From Sulfobacillus sp. (lineage in GTDB: Bacteria > Bacillota > Sulfobacillia > Sulfobacillales > Sulfobacillaceae), in NCBI GenBank assembly GCA_027309085.1, contig DAIDDL010000007.1:1-64000 (forward strand): a stretch of 64,000 bases of DNA. The letters run 5' to 3'. Position numbers and translations under genes: made by a program. How positions within the stretch are numbered: position 1 is the stretch's first letter; every line of letters begins with the position of its first letter. Positions 35,306-43,943 of this stretch are shown one piece after another. Under the pieces are notes generated by a model. It saw only the letters and a program-made list of their open reading frames with translations, searched no databases and was not told the origin of the DNA.

Positions 35306-35809
35306 ATGAAGCGTCCCCAAATCGTCCGTTTTGCCGCATTTGTTACGGTCCTGGCGGTTCTTCTGGGTTATGTCGTCTATCACCGTACGGCACCCAATAC
35401 CACTGCGCTGTCGGCCGCCGTCACAGCACAGAAGCACCAGTCGAATGTCGTGTCCACGTTGGAGAACTACTTTGTGAACTACCGGATGCACCGAGACCGC
35501 GTCATGACGGAAGAAATTGCTACGTTGAAGGCCTTAACGGAAAATCCAGCGATTGCGCAGTCCGCGAAAGACCAGGCATCGGCTGCTATGGTGCAGGACA
35601 CCCAAGAACTTAAAGAGGAGACACAGGCGGAAGGACTGCTGTCAGCCCGCGGCTTTCCCTTGAGCGCGGTGACGGTGACTCAGAACAAGGCAGTGGTTGT
35701 AGTGGGTGGGAGTGCTCTGACCAGCCAGCAAATTGGACGTATCGCCGACACCATTACGGAGGTGACCACGCTGCCCCCGCAAGACGTCGTGATTTTGCCA
35801 AAGTCCTGA
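35306..35809 (+). CDS. spoIIIAH: Stage III sporulation protein SpoIIIAH
   Basis: 167 residues with an N-terminal helix (IVRFAAFVTVLAVLLGYVVY) and a ring-building domain that binds forespore SpoIIQ through the engulfment septum. The region EIATLKALTENPAIAQSAKDQ and the final DTITEVTTLPPQDVVILP are typical. GTG 35285 is an alternative start. It closes the operon before a strong terminator. No SpoIIQ is in the window. Confidence 0.92.
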   Translation: MKRPQIVRFAAFVTVLAVLLGYVVYHRTAPNTTALSAAVTAQKHQSNVVSTLENYFVNYRMHRDRVMTEEIATLKALTENPAIAQSAKDQASAAMVQDTQELKEETQAEGLLSARGFPLSAVTVTQNKAVVVVGGSALTSQQIGRIADTITEVTTLPPQDVVILPKS

Positions 35810-35821
35810 TGAGGGAGAAAT

Positions 35822-35858
35822 AAAGAAGAGAAGCGGCGAAGCTTCTCTTCTTTATTTT
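35822..35858. terminator. Bidirectional terminator between spoIIIAH and dsrE
   Basis: AAAGAAGAGAAGC pairs with GCTTCTCTTCTTT around GGCGAA; T-rich on both strands (TATTTT on plus, TATTTCTC on minus). It serves the convergent spoIIIAH and dsrE-like genes. Confidence 0.9.
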
Positions 35859-35881
35859 GTCTTGAAAGCTCTATGTTTAGA

Positions 35882-36241
35882 TCAGAATGTGAGTACGTGA
35901 TAGCCTTCGCCTAGGCGCTGGGCGACTTCCTGTCCCCCGCGGACGATCTGCGCTTCAAACATCTGATCGGCGGTCAGCCCAAGATTCTGCATGGAAACCT
36001 CGCACACTGTGATGGCAATGCCGGCCTCTCTCATGGCCTGCAATTGCTGGCCGAACTGCGGGGAATTTTTTTGGTTGGATTTCAACACTTCGATGCCAGG
36101 TCCCAAAGCCAAAAACTCCACGGCCATTTCTGGTCTGAACTTCTTTAACATCAGCGTCATCTGCAGTATGGAATTGGCCCGCACAAAAGCTTCTTCTTTG
36201 CCTGTTGTCAGCACAACCAGCGTCGGTTGGTTGTTTTCCAT
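35882..36241 (-). CDS. DsrE/DsrF-like sulfur-relay family protein
   Basis: A 119-residue alpha/beta protein of the DsrE superfamily: TLVVLTTGKEEAFVRANSILQMTLML, VEFLALGPGIEVLKSN, FGQQLQAMREAGIAITVCEVSMQNLGL and a C-terminal GGQEVAQRLGEGYHVLTF. One Cys (in ITVCEVS) is at the position that often carries persulfide. Members relay sulfane sulfur or form small oligomers. It is read on the minus strand between spoIIIAH and accC, where relatives often carry accB. Confidence 0.75.
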   Translation of the reverse strand: MENNQPTLVVLTTGKEEAFVRANSILQMTLMLKKFRPEMAVEFLALGPGIEVLKSNQKNSPQFGQQLQAMREAGIAITVCEVSMQNLGLTADQMFEAQIVRGGQEVAQRLGEGYHVLTF

Positions 36242-36417
36242 ATCAACACCCCCATCGCCTTAACATGTTGTTGGAACCATGATAGCATACGTGTGCTCAG
36301 CGCGCCGGGCCCCCTGGCAGTAGACCTAGCCCGCCTCCAGAACCCGGGAGCCCAAGATCTCTAGACATTCCCGTCTTATTGTGGTCTAGTAGGAAGAGTA
36401 GAACCGGAGGTGTCGAG

Positions 36418-37764
36418 GTGTTTAAGAAAATCTTGATTGCAAACCGGGGAGAAATCGCCATCCGGATCATGCGCGCTGCGCGTGAACTGGGCATCAAAAC
36501 GGTGGCCGTCTACTCCGATGCTGATAAAGATGCTTTGCATGTCAAATATGCCGATGAAGCGTTTCCCATCGGGCCTGCTCCCTCTAATCTCAGCTATCTT
36601 CATATCCCCAATATCATCAATGCCGCCGTGCAGACGGGCGCCGAGGCTATCCATCCGGGATATGGCTTCTTATCGGAAAATCATCACTTCGCGGCCGTAT
36701 GCCAAACTTGGGGCCTCACATTTATTGGACCCCCGGCGGATGCCATGGAAAAGATGGGGATAAAGGCGCAGGCCCGGCAGATGATGATTCAAGCCGGAGT
36801 CCCCGTGGTGCCTGGCACGGTCGGGACGGTAGATGATATAGCCGCTGCCCAGACGGTGGCCGAAGAAATTGGTTATCCTATCATGGTGAAGGCGTCTTTT
36901 GGAGGAGGGGGTCGGGGCATTCGCGTGGTGGACTCGCCCGACGAGCTGGCCAATGCGCTGGAAAGCGCCAGCCGCGAGGCCAAATCGGCTTTTGGCCAAG
37001 GGGATGTGTATATTGAAAAGTTTTTACGCAAACCCCGGCATATTGAAATCCAGGTGCTGGCCGACAGTCAGGGACACGTGGTGACTTTGGGCGAAAGGGA
37101 GTCCTCCCTGCAGAGACGCCGCCAGAAGGTTATGGAAGAGGCCCCGTCTGTCGCCGTGAGTCCCGCTCTGCGCGAGGAGATTAGTGAGGCTGCCAGGCGT
37201 GCTGCCCAGGCGGTCCACTACACGAGTGCGGGCACCCTGGAGTTTCTCCTCGACAGTGAAGGGCATTTCTACTTTATGGAGATGAACACGCGTGTGCAGG
37301 TGGAGCATGCCTGTACAGAAATGGTGACCGGAGTCGATATTGTCAAGGAGCAGATCCGGGTGGCGGCCGGGTTGCCGCTCTCGATTCGCCAAGAAGATGT
37401 TGTCCTGTCGGGATGGAGTCTGGAATGCCGGATTAACGCGGAAGATCCTGAGAAGCAGTTTCGCCCGAGCCCGGGGAAGATTACTTTGTGGAAAGAGGCG
37501 GGGGGCCCTTGGGTGCGGGTGGATTCAGGAGCCGAAACGGGAGACGAGGTCCAGCCTTTTTATGATTCCCTTCTGGCAAAAGTCGTCACATGGGGACGCA
37601 CCCGCGAGGAAACCATTGAACGGATGCGGCGCGCTCTCAGTGAATTCCAGATAGAAGGAGTCAAAACGACACTGGAACTGCATAAGCAGCTGATGGAAGA
37701 CGAGGAGTTCCGCGCTGGCAACATCCATACGACGTTTCTCGCGGAGCGCATTAAAGGCGCCTAG
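36418..37764 (+). CDS. accC: Biotin carboxylase subunit of acetyl-CoA carboxylase
   Basis: Carboxylates biotin on BCCP using ATP and bicarbonate. A 448-residue ATP-grasp enzyme: FKKILIANRGEIAIRIMRAA at the start, HPGYGFLSEN, the Gly-rich ATP loop KASFGGGGRGIRVV, EKFLRKPRHIEIQVLAD, MEMNTRVQVEHACTEMVTG and the C-terminal lid region. GTG 36418 follows GGAGGTG. The expected partner accB is not beside it. It heads the long accC to recN gene run. Confidence 0.95.
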   Translation: MFKKILIANRGEIAIRIMRAARELGIKTVAVYSDADKDALHVKYADEAFPIGPAPSNLSYLHIPNIINAAVQTGAEAIHPGYGFLSENHHFAAVCQTWGLTFIGPPADAMEKMGIKAQARQMMIQAGVPVVPGTVGTVDDIAAAQTVAEEIGYPIMVKASFGGGGRGIRVVDSPDELANALESASREAKSAFGQGDVYIEKFLRKPRHIEIQVLADSQGHVVTLGERESSLQRRRQKVMEEAPSVAVSPALREEISEAARRAAQAVHYTSAGTLEFLLDSEGHFYFMEMNTRVQVEHACTEMVTGVDIVKEQIRVAAGLPLSIRQEDVVLSGWSLECRINAEDPEKQFRPSPGKITLWKEAGGPWVRVDSGAETGDEVQPFYDSLLAKVVTWGRTREETIERMRRALSEFQIEGVKTTLELHKQLMEDEEFRAGNIHTTFLAERIKGA

Positions 37765-37784
37765 CGCGAAAGGAGGGCATGAGG

Positions 37785-38231
37785 ATGCCTGATGATGTGA
37801 TCCTAGAGATTAGGACGGTGCCCACGGTGCAGATTGCCAATGAAGTCATTGCCGTCATTGCCGGGATTGCGGCGGGAGAAGTGGACGGGGTCGCAGCCAT
37901 GAGTGCCGGGCTAGCTGGCGGCCTTACGGAAATGTTAGGCAAAAAGACGGCAAGCCGCGGAGTGAAAATCGAGGTGAAAGAGAATCATGTGAGTCTCGAT
38001 TTGTTTGTGGTGGTGCGCTACGGCGCAAAAATTCCTGAGGTGGCTTCGCGCATTCAGGACCGGGTAAAGATTCAAGTGGAGAGAATGACGGGGCTCACGG
38101 TCTCGAACGTGAATATTCATGTCCAGGGCGTATCCTTTGACCAGGCTCCGGATGAGGAGATTGATAGCAGTCTGCCCCAGAACATAACGGTGTCCTCTGA
38201 CGGGGACGCAGCCCAGGGGCGAGAGAATTGA
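37785..38231 (+). CDS. Asp23/Gls24 family envelope stress protein
   Basis: A 148-residue Asp23 protein: VPTVQIANEVIAVIAGIAAGEVDGVAAMS, the GVKIEVKENHVSLDLFVVVRYG strand pair, and VASRIQDRVKIQVERMTGLTVSNVNIHVQGVSF (in pieces). The C-terminal 25 residues are acidic and unstructured. Asp23 proteins are linked to cell-envelope stress in Firmicutes. ATG 37785 gives better spacing from AAGGAGGG than ATG 37779. The place between accC and nusB is typical. Confidence 0.92.
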   Translation: MPDDVILEIRTVPTVQIANEVIAVIAGIAAGEVDGVAAMSAGLAGGLTEMLGKKTASRGVKIEVKENHVSLDLFVVVRYGAKIPEVASRIQDRVKIQVERMTGLTVSNVNIHVQGVSFDQAPDEEIDSSLPQNITVSSDGDAAQGREN

Positions 38232-38243
38232 GGAGGTAGGACG

Positions 38244-38714
38244 GTGGCACGGCATCATGCCCGGGAAGAGGCCCTAAAAATTCTATTTGAGCACGACCTG
38301 GCTCAGACGGACGCAGAATTTCTGCTGGCCGGCTGGCAGGAAGAGGACGAGGAGGACCGCAAGTTTGCCCAGTCTCTGGTCCAGGGGGTCGTTCGCCAGC
38401 AACCGGCTATCGATGCCGTGATTGCCCAGTCGGCAGTGGACTGGAAAATCGAGCGCATGCCGACGATTGACCGCAACGTCCTCCGGATGGCGGTGTATGA
38501 GCTTCAGAATGATGCCCAGACACCGATTTCGGTGATTATCTCTGAAGCTTTGGAATTGGCTGGGGCGTACAGCACCGATGAAGCCAAAAGGTTTGTAAAC
38601 GGCGTGCTGTCTTCGGTGGCAAAAGACGTGCGCCCGGGTGGCGACACGGACCGCCAGCCGGGAAGCGGAACGGTTCTGGCCAGTCCGGAGAACGGCGCCG
38701 GGAGTGAGGCATAG
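38244..38714 (+). CDS. nusB: Transcription antitermination factor NusB
   Basis: Forms the boxA-binding NusB-NusE complex used in rRNA antitermination. A 156-residue helical protein: HHAREEALKILFEHDLA, FAQSLVQGVVRQQPAIDAVI, WKIERMPTIDRNVLRMAVYEL and VIISEALELAGAYSTDEAKRFVNGVLSSV. The last 28 residues (Gly/Pro/Ser-rich) are an extension. GTG 38244 follows GAGGTAGG. Confidence 0.94.
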   Translation: MARHHAREEALKILFEHDLAQTDAEFLLAGWQEEDEEDRKFAQSLVQGVVRQQPAIDAVIAQSAVDWKIERMPTIDRNVLRMAVYELQNDAQTPISVIISEALELAGAYSTDEAKRFVNGVLSSVAKDVRPGGDTDRQPGSGTVLASPENGAGSEA

Positions 38715-38907
38715 TCCGGCGCCCACAGTGAGAAAGAGGGCAGGGATTCGAGCGTGTCCGGTCAAGAGGGGATGGCCTGTTCAAGACGGGCGCGGATGTT
38801 TTATGCTAGCGTCGGGGACTTAGAGTCCCGGGCGCTGTTTTTGCTCTTGTCCGCCGCGCCCGCGCGGCGGGGACAGGCAGAGCGGATGAAAGGATGGATC
38901 AATCACG

Positions 38908-39765
38908 ATGGCAATGGCCGAACTGCTGGACGGAAAAACCACGGCTGCGAACATTCGCGCCGAACTTGCGGTAAAGATTGAGGAACACTATCTCAGAACA
39001 GGGCGGCGCCCTGGCCTTGCAGTGGTGATGGTGGGGGATGACCCCGCCTCAAAAGTGTATGTGCGCAACAAACACCGGGCCAGCCTGCAGGCTGGCATGG
39101 ACTCGCGCCAGGTGATTCTCCCTGATACGGCGACAACAGGACAAGTGCTGGAAATGATTGAAATGCTCAATCAGGATCCTGGGATTCATGGCATCCTCCT
39201 GCAACTGCCCGTGCCCTTCCATATTGACGCGCAGATGATTGTCAAACATCTTGACCCGCGCAAGGATGTCGATGGCCTGACACCGACCAATATGGGGAGG
39301 CTGATGACAGGTCAGCCGGGGTTGCGGCCGTGCACCCCATTGGGGATTATGGAGCTCCTCAGCCGCTACCATGTGGAGATGGCAGGGAAAAGGGCTGTCG
39401 TTATAGGCCGGTCCCAACTGGTCGGCAGGCCCCTGGCGGTTCTCCTGCTGGAGCACGACGCAACCATTTGTGTGGTGCACTCGAAAACTCCCAGACCTTG
39501 GGAACTGACCCGCGAGGCGGATATTGTTGTATCTGCGGTGGGTCAGCCACAATTGGTGCGGTTAGACTGGATTAAACCGGGCGCTGCGGTGATCGATGTG
39601 GGCATCAGCCGTACGGACCGCGGCTTGGTCGGGGATGTGGATTTTGAGGCGGTGTCTACCCGGGCGGGTATGATTACACCGGTGCCGGGAGGCGTCGGCC
39701 CCATGACCATCGCCATGCTTCTGTCCAACACATGGCAAGCTTTTCAAGGAGCGTTCACCGCATGA
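38908..39765 (+). CDS. folD: Methylenetetrahydrofolate dehydrogenase/cyclohydrolase
   Basis: Interconverts methylene-, methenyl- and formyl-THF with NADP. 285 residues: VGDDPASKVYVRNKHRA with the catalytic-region YVxxK, GILLQLPVPFHID, DPRKDVDGLTPTNMG, the Rossmann VVIGRSQLVGRPLA and the C-terminal PVPGGVGPMTIAMLL. Links to the gcv/glyA one-carbon genes elsewhere in the window. The stop overlaps xseA as ATGA. ATG 38914 is an alternative start. Confidence 0.96.
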   Translation: MAMAELLDGKTTAANIRAELAVKIEEHYLRTGRRPGLAVVMVGDDPASKVYVRNKHRASLQAGMDSRQVILPDTATTGQVLEMIEMLNQDPGIHGILLQLPVPFHIDAQMIVKHLDPRKDVDGLTPTNMGRLMTGQPGLRPCTPLGIMELLSRYHVEMAGKRAVVIGRSQLVGRPLAVLLLEHDATICVVHSKTPRPWELTREADIVVSAVGQPQLVRLDWIKPGAAVIDVGISRTDRGLVGDVDFEAVSTRAGMITPVPGGVGPMTIAMLLSNTWQAFQGAFTA

Positions 39766-40967
39766 TTCCTGAGACGCTGAGTGTGCATGAACTCGTGCAG
39801 GGCATTCGCCAACTTGTCGAAGGGGTACCCAACTGGCAGCGCGTCTGGGTCAAGGGCGAACTGTCTGGAGTGAAGCACCACAGCTCAGGGCACTGGTATT
39901 TTGTTCTGAAAGATGAGCAGGCGCAGATGCGCACGGTCATGTTCCGGCGTGATGCGGCTACACTGTCCGCTCCGCTGCGAGACGGCATGTCTGTCCTGGT
40001 CTTTGGGCGCGTGGGAGTGTTTGAACGTGATGGCCAAACCCAACTGTATGCCTCCATGGTGCAAGATGTCGGGGCGGGCGAACAGTTTCAAAAACTCGAA
40101 GCGCTTAAAAAGAAATTGTATGCGGAGGGCCTGTTCTCGGCGCCCAAAAGGCCGGTTCCCCGCTTGCCCCGGGCCGTGGGGGTGATTACCTCCGGAACCG
40201 GAGCGGCGCGCTTTGACATTGAGACCGTGATCCGCAGACGCTTTCCGGGGATGCCCGTGACTCTGTTCCCGGTTCTAGTTCAGGGTGCGGAAGCGCCCCG
40301 GGCCATTGTCCTTGCGCTAAAAGAGGCGTACGGGCGCCCCCTTGATGTTCTCATCGTGGGCCGGGGCGGAGGATCTAAAGAAGACCTCATGGCATTCAAT
40401 GATGAGGCTGTCGTGCGGATGGTGAAAGCATCGCCAGTTCCCGTCATTTCCGCTGTGGGCCATGAAATTGACACGACGCTGGTGGATTTGGTGGCGGATC
40501 TTCGTGCCGCGACCCCTTCGGCCGCGGCTGAACTGGCGGTGCCCGAGAGGGCTAGCCTGGTGGAGTGGCTTGGGCAGGTGAACCAGCGCTTGCGCGGAGC
40601 TTTGCGGCACCGCATCGAATGGGAGCGAACCCGCCTGTCCGGGTGGACGGGCCACGGTGTCCTGACTGACGGGGCGCGGATTGTATCGTCGCGGAGGCAG
40701 CAAGTGGACCGTTTGGAAGAACGCCGGGACAGGGCGATGGAGCGGCTTTTGCACGGCGCTCGCTTGCGGCTCGACAGGCTGCAGACCGGACTGGATGCCC
40801 TCAATCCCTCCGCCGTGCTGTCCAGGGGTTATACCTACATCACGGGCCAAGACGGGCAGACCCGGGATCTGGAGGATATTCGTGCAGGTGAACAGTATGA
40901 GGTACACTGGTATAATGGAAGCTATTGGATGATATCAGACAGGCCGGGGAAAGAGGAAGATGCGTGA
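39762..40967 (+). CDS. xseA: Exodeoxyribonuclease VII large subunit
   Basis: The single-strand exonuclease catalytic subunit. 401 residues: OB-fold N-domain (LSVHELVQGIRQLVEGVPNWQRVWVKGELSG, in pieces; HSSGHWYFVLKD), then the catalytic domain with GVITSGTGAARFDI, DVLIVGRGGGSKEDLMAFNDE, ISAVGHEIDTTLVDLVADLRAATPSAAAEL (in pieces), and a coiled C-terminal region ending in SRGYTYI. It overlaps folD and xseB by 4 bp each. Confidence 0.95.
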   Translation: MIPETLSVHELVQGIRQLVEGVPNWQRVWVKGELSGVKHHSSGHWYFVLKDEQAQMRTVMFRRDAATLSAPLRDGMSVLVFGRVGVFERDGQTQLYASMVQDVGAGEQFQKLEALKKKLYAEGLFSAPKRPVPRLPRAVGVITSGTGAARFDIETVIRRRFPGMPVTLFPVLVQGAEAPRAIVLALKEAYGRPLDVLIVGRGGGSKEDLMAFNDEAVVRMVKASPVPVISAVGHEIDTTLVDLVADLRAATPSAAAELAVPERASLVEWLGQVNQRLRGALRHRIEWERTRLSGWTGHGVLTDGARIVSSRRQQVDRLEERRDRAMERLLHGARLRLDRLQTGLDALNPSAVLSRGYTYITGQDGQTRDLEDIRAGEQYEVHWYNGSYWMISDRPGKEEDA

Positions 40968-41161
40968 CGGAAGCTAACGAACTGGAGCGTTTTGAAGATC
41001 TGATTATCCGGCTTGAAGAGATTGTGCGCCAGCTGGAAGGTGGAAATTTGTCCTTGAAAGACAGCTTGGCGATTTTCAAGGAAGCACGCCAACTGAGTGA
41101 GAAGGCCAATACCCTGCTGAATCAGGCAGAAGACATGCTGAACGCGGAAACTGAGGCGTAA
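40964..41161 (+). CDS. xseB: Exodeoxyribonuclease VII small subunit
   Basis: A 65-residue helical protein: RFEDLIIRLEEIVRQLEGGNLSLKDSLAIF(K)EA in pieces, then a second helix to MLNAETEA. It binds and holds XseA in its assembled form. GTG 40964 overlaps the xseA stop, preceded by AAGAGGAAG. Confidence 0.94.
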   Translation: MTEANELERFEDLIIRLEEIVRQLEGGNLSLKDSLAIFKEARQLSEKANTLLNQAEDMLNAETEA

Positions 41162-41162
41162 A

Positions 41163-42038
41163 GTGGATATCGAAAGGTGGCTTCAGGAAACCCGCCAGAC
41201 GGTTGAGGAATGGATCCAGCAAGATGCCCTGTCCCGCGCGGCGGAACCGGGCGCGGTGGAAGAGGCGATGCGCTATTCCCTTCTGGCTGGGGGAAAACGT
41301 CTCAGGCCCCAGTTAGTCATGGCCAGCAGCCTGTATCTCGGGCTGCCGGCAGACACGTTTCGAGAGGCGGCGCTCGCGGTGGAATATATCCACACCTATT
41401 CGCTGATTCACGACGACCTGCCCGCCATGGACAATGATGACCTGCGCCGCGGACAGCCTACAGCCCATAAAATGTTCCCGGAAGCGATGGCGATTCTGTC
41501 AGGGGACGCTCTCTTGACGGAAGCATTCGTCAAGATGGGGCACTTTCAGGCCGCACGGGCGGAAGATGTTCTCCAGGCAACGACCTACCTGGCCGAAGCT
41601 GCGGGCAGGCAAGGACTGATCAGGGGGCAGGTGATGGACCTCGCAGCGGAACGGCAGCCCGTGGACCTGACGGATTTGCAGGATATTCACCGCCATAAAA
41701 CAGGTGCTCTCTTTAGGGCCGCGCTGGTGATTCCCGCGATTTTGTCCAGAAACTGGGACGAGCAGGAGTCTCTCCTCCAATTCGGAGAGCACTTTGGGCT
41801 GGCTTTTCAAATTGTGGATGACATTTTGAATGTTGTGGGCGACCCTGAGGCTTTGGGAAAAAATGTGGGGACCGACAGCCAACTCGGCAAGGCTACCTAT
41901 CCGCGTCTGGTGGGTATTGACCAGGCTCGCCGCCTGGCCGATGACCACCGCATACGGGCCAAGATCGCCATTGGGTCTGGCCCGCAGTCGGACATTTTGC
42001 GCAGCCTGGTGGACTTTGCAGTGGACCGTCAGTGGTAG
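41163..42038 (+). CDS. ispA: Polyprenyl synthetase (farnesyl/geranylgeranyl diphosphate synthase)
   Basis: Condenses IPP with allylic diphosphates. A 291-residue all-helical enzyme: LLAGGKRLRPQLV, first Asp-rich motif LIHDDLPAMDNDD, KTGALFRAA and second Asp-rich motif QIVDDILNVVGDPE, then KATYPRLVG. The chain length of the product cannot be assigned surely; position before dxs suggests the farnesyl type. GTG 41163 starts just after the xseB stop. Confidence 0.92.
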   Translation: MDIERWLQETRQTVEEWIQQDALSRAAEPGAVEEAMRYSLLAGGKRLRPQLVMASSLYLGLPADTFREAALAVEYIHTYSLIHDDLPAMDNDDLRRGQPTAHKMFPEAMAILSGDALLTEAFVKMGHFQAARAEDVLQATTYLAEAAGRQGLIRGQVMDLAAERQPVDLTDLQDIHRHKTGALFRAALVIPAILSRNWDEQESLLQFGEHFGLAFQIVDDILNVVGDPEALGKNVGTDSQLGKATYPRLVGIDQARRLADDHRIRAKIAIGSGPQSDILRSLVDFAVDRQW

Positions 42039-42050
42039 GAGGAGAGAGCG

Positions 42051-43943
42051 ATGGAAGAGAATATGTTGGACTTGATCCAGTCACCCAGTGACATCCGCAA
42101 CTGGTCTGTAGCGCAGCTGGAAAAACTGGCCGCCGCGCTACGCCAGGTCATTATTGAAACAACGGCGCAGACAGGAGGCCACATCGGGGCCAGCTTGGGG
42201 ACTGTGGAACTGGCCATAGCCCTGCACTATGCATACAATACCCCTTCTGACAAACTCATCTGGGATATTGGCCACCAGGCTTATGCCCATAAACTGCTGA
42301 CGGGACGCTATCAGGAGTTTGGCACGCTGCGCCAGCTGAACGGGCTGTCGGGATTTCTGAAACGCAGGGAAAGCGAGTACGATGTATGGGAAGCCGGGCA
42401 CGCATCAACATCTCTCTCGGCGGCTATGGGCATGGCCAGCGCCCGTGACTTGCGCAAACAGCATTATAAGGTGGCAGCTGTGATTGGAGATGGAGCGCTC
42501 ACGGCTGGGATGGCGTGGGAAGCGATGAATCAAATTGGACAGTCGAAAACTAATCTGGTGATGGTGGTCAATGACAATTCCATGTCCATTGCTCCCAATG
42601 TCGGGGCTTTTTCCCACTATCTGACGGAACTGCGCTCGGCTCCAGCCTATACCCGCATGAAGCAGGAAGTGGAGCAGCTGCTGGATGCGGTGCCGGTTTT
42701 TGGCGGCTCCATCCGGAAAACTTTGGAACGGACGAAAGATGTCCTGCACCATGCGGTGATTCCGCGCAACGTATTCGAGGAATTGGGATTTAAGTATTAC
42801 GGGCCGGTTGACGGTCACAGCTTGACCGACCTCATTTCTGTGCTGCGCAACGCCCAAACGGTCGAGGGGCCTGTGGTTGTGCATGTGATCACCCAAAAGG
42901 GGCATGGATATCTTCCTGCCGAACAGAGGCCAGGCGAATTTCACGGACCAGGACCATTTGAGATTGAGTCCGGCCAATTCATTAAAAAGCCGCAGCCGCC
43001 CTCATACAGCCATGTATTCAGCCAGACCCTGGTAGATTTGGCCCACGGTCATCCTGAAATTGTAGTGATTACAGCGGCAATGCCCGATGGCACGAAGCTG
43101 GACCTGTTTCAAAAAGCTTTTCCCGAACGATTTTTTGACGTGGGCATTGCCGAGCAGCATGCTGCGACTTTTGCGGCGGGCCTGGCTGCGGGCGGGATGC
43201 GGCCGGTGTTTGCGGTATACAGCACCTTTCTTCAGAGAGCCTATGACCAGGTGGTGCACGATGTGTGCCACCAGGACCTGCCCGTCATTTTCGGCATCGA
43301 CCGTGCGGGGCTTGTAGGGGCCGACGGAGCCACGCACCAAGGAATTTATGATATCAGCTTCCTGCGTGCCGTGCCCAACATTGAAATTGCTATGGGGAAA
43401 GATGAGCAGGAATTGCGGCAGCTGCTGGCCGGAGCCTTTGACAGGCCCCACCCGGTAGCCCTGCGCTATCCACGTGGCGCCACCAGAGGGCTCGACTTGA
43501 CGCTGCCACTGAAACCCATTCCCTGGGGAACCGGCGAGTGGCTCGAGCATGGCCGCGATGTGACAATTGTGGCTTTAGGCCCGGTAGTATATCAAGCTTT
43601 GGCCGCACGGGAAATTCTGGAGGCAGAAGGCTACCATGTCGGGGTCATCAACGCCAGGTTTGTCAAACCGCTGGATACCGCACTGTTGGGGGCTGCCGCC
43701 GCTGAGAGCCGGGCCCTGTTGACTTTGGAAGAGCATGCTGTGGCCGGTGGATTCGGTTCGGCTGTCAACGAGTGGGCAAATGCCGCCCAGGTGGCCATTC
43801 CGATATTCAATGCCGGCTTGCCCGATGAATTTATTGATCACGGCGCCGTGGATTACTATCTGAATCTCTTTGAATTAAATGCCGATGGGTTGGCGCGGAG
43901 GGTGAGAAATTGGCTTCCCCTAAAGAAAACCGCCGAAAGATAG
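42051..43943 (+). CDS. dxs: 1-Deoxy-D-xylulose-5-phosphate synthase
   Basis: Entry enzyme of the MEP isoprenoid pathway, using thiamine diphosphate to join pyruvate and glyceraldehyde 3-phosphate. 630 residues. The TPP domain has IGDGALTAGMAWEAMNQ and VNDNSMSIAPNVG; the pyrimidine domain has DVGIAEQHAATFAAGLA and the catalytic-region DRAGLVGADGATHQG; the C-terminal domain has VINARFVKPLD and LEEHAVAGGFGSAV. GGAGGAGAG precedes ATG 42051. It overlaps tlyA by 34 bp. Confidence 0.96.
   Translation: MEENMLDLIQSPSDIRNWSVAQLEKLAAALRQVIIETTAQTGGHIGASLGTVELAIALHYAYNTPSDKLIWDIGHQAYAHKLLTGRYQEFGTLRQLNGLSGFLKRRESEYDVWEAGHASTSLSAAMGMASARDLRKQHYKVAAVIGDGALTAGMAWEAMNQIGQSKTNLVMVVNDNSMSIAPNVGAFSHYLTELRSAPAYTRMKQEVEQLLDAVPVFGGSIRKTLERTKDVLHHAVIPRNVFEELGFKYYGPVDGHSLTDLISVLRNAQTVEGPVVVHVITQKGHGYLPAEQRPGEFHGPGPFEIESGQFIKKPQPPSYSHVFSQTLVDLAHGHPEIVVITAAMPDGTKLDLFQKAFPERFFDVGIAEQHAATFAAGLAAGGMRPVFAVYSTFLQRAYDQVVHDVCHQDLPVIFGIDRAGLVGADGATHQGIYDISFLRAVPNIEIAMGKDEQELRQLLAGAFDRPHPVALRYPRGATRGLDLTLPLKPIPWGTGEWLEHGRDVTIVALGPVVYQALAAREILEAEGYHVGVINARFVKPLDTALLGAAAAESRALLTLEEHAVAGGFGSAVNEWANAAQVAIPIFNAGLPDEFIDHGAVDYYLNLFELNADGLARRVRNWLPLKKTAER

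Noticed and set aside
38754-38907. Short frame between nusB and folD
   Set aside because: No family pattern; the region looks like a spacer with GC-rich hairpins.
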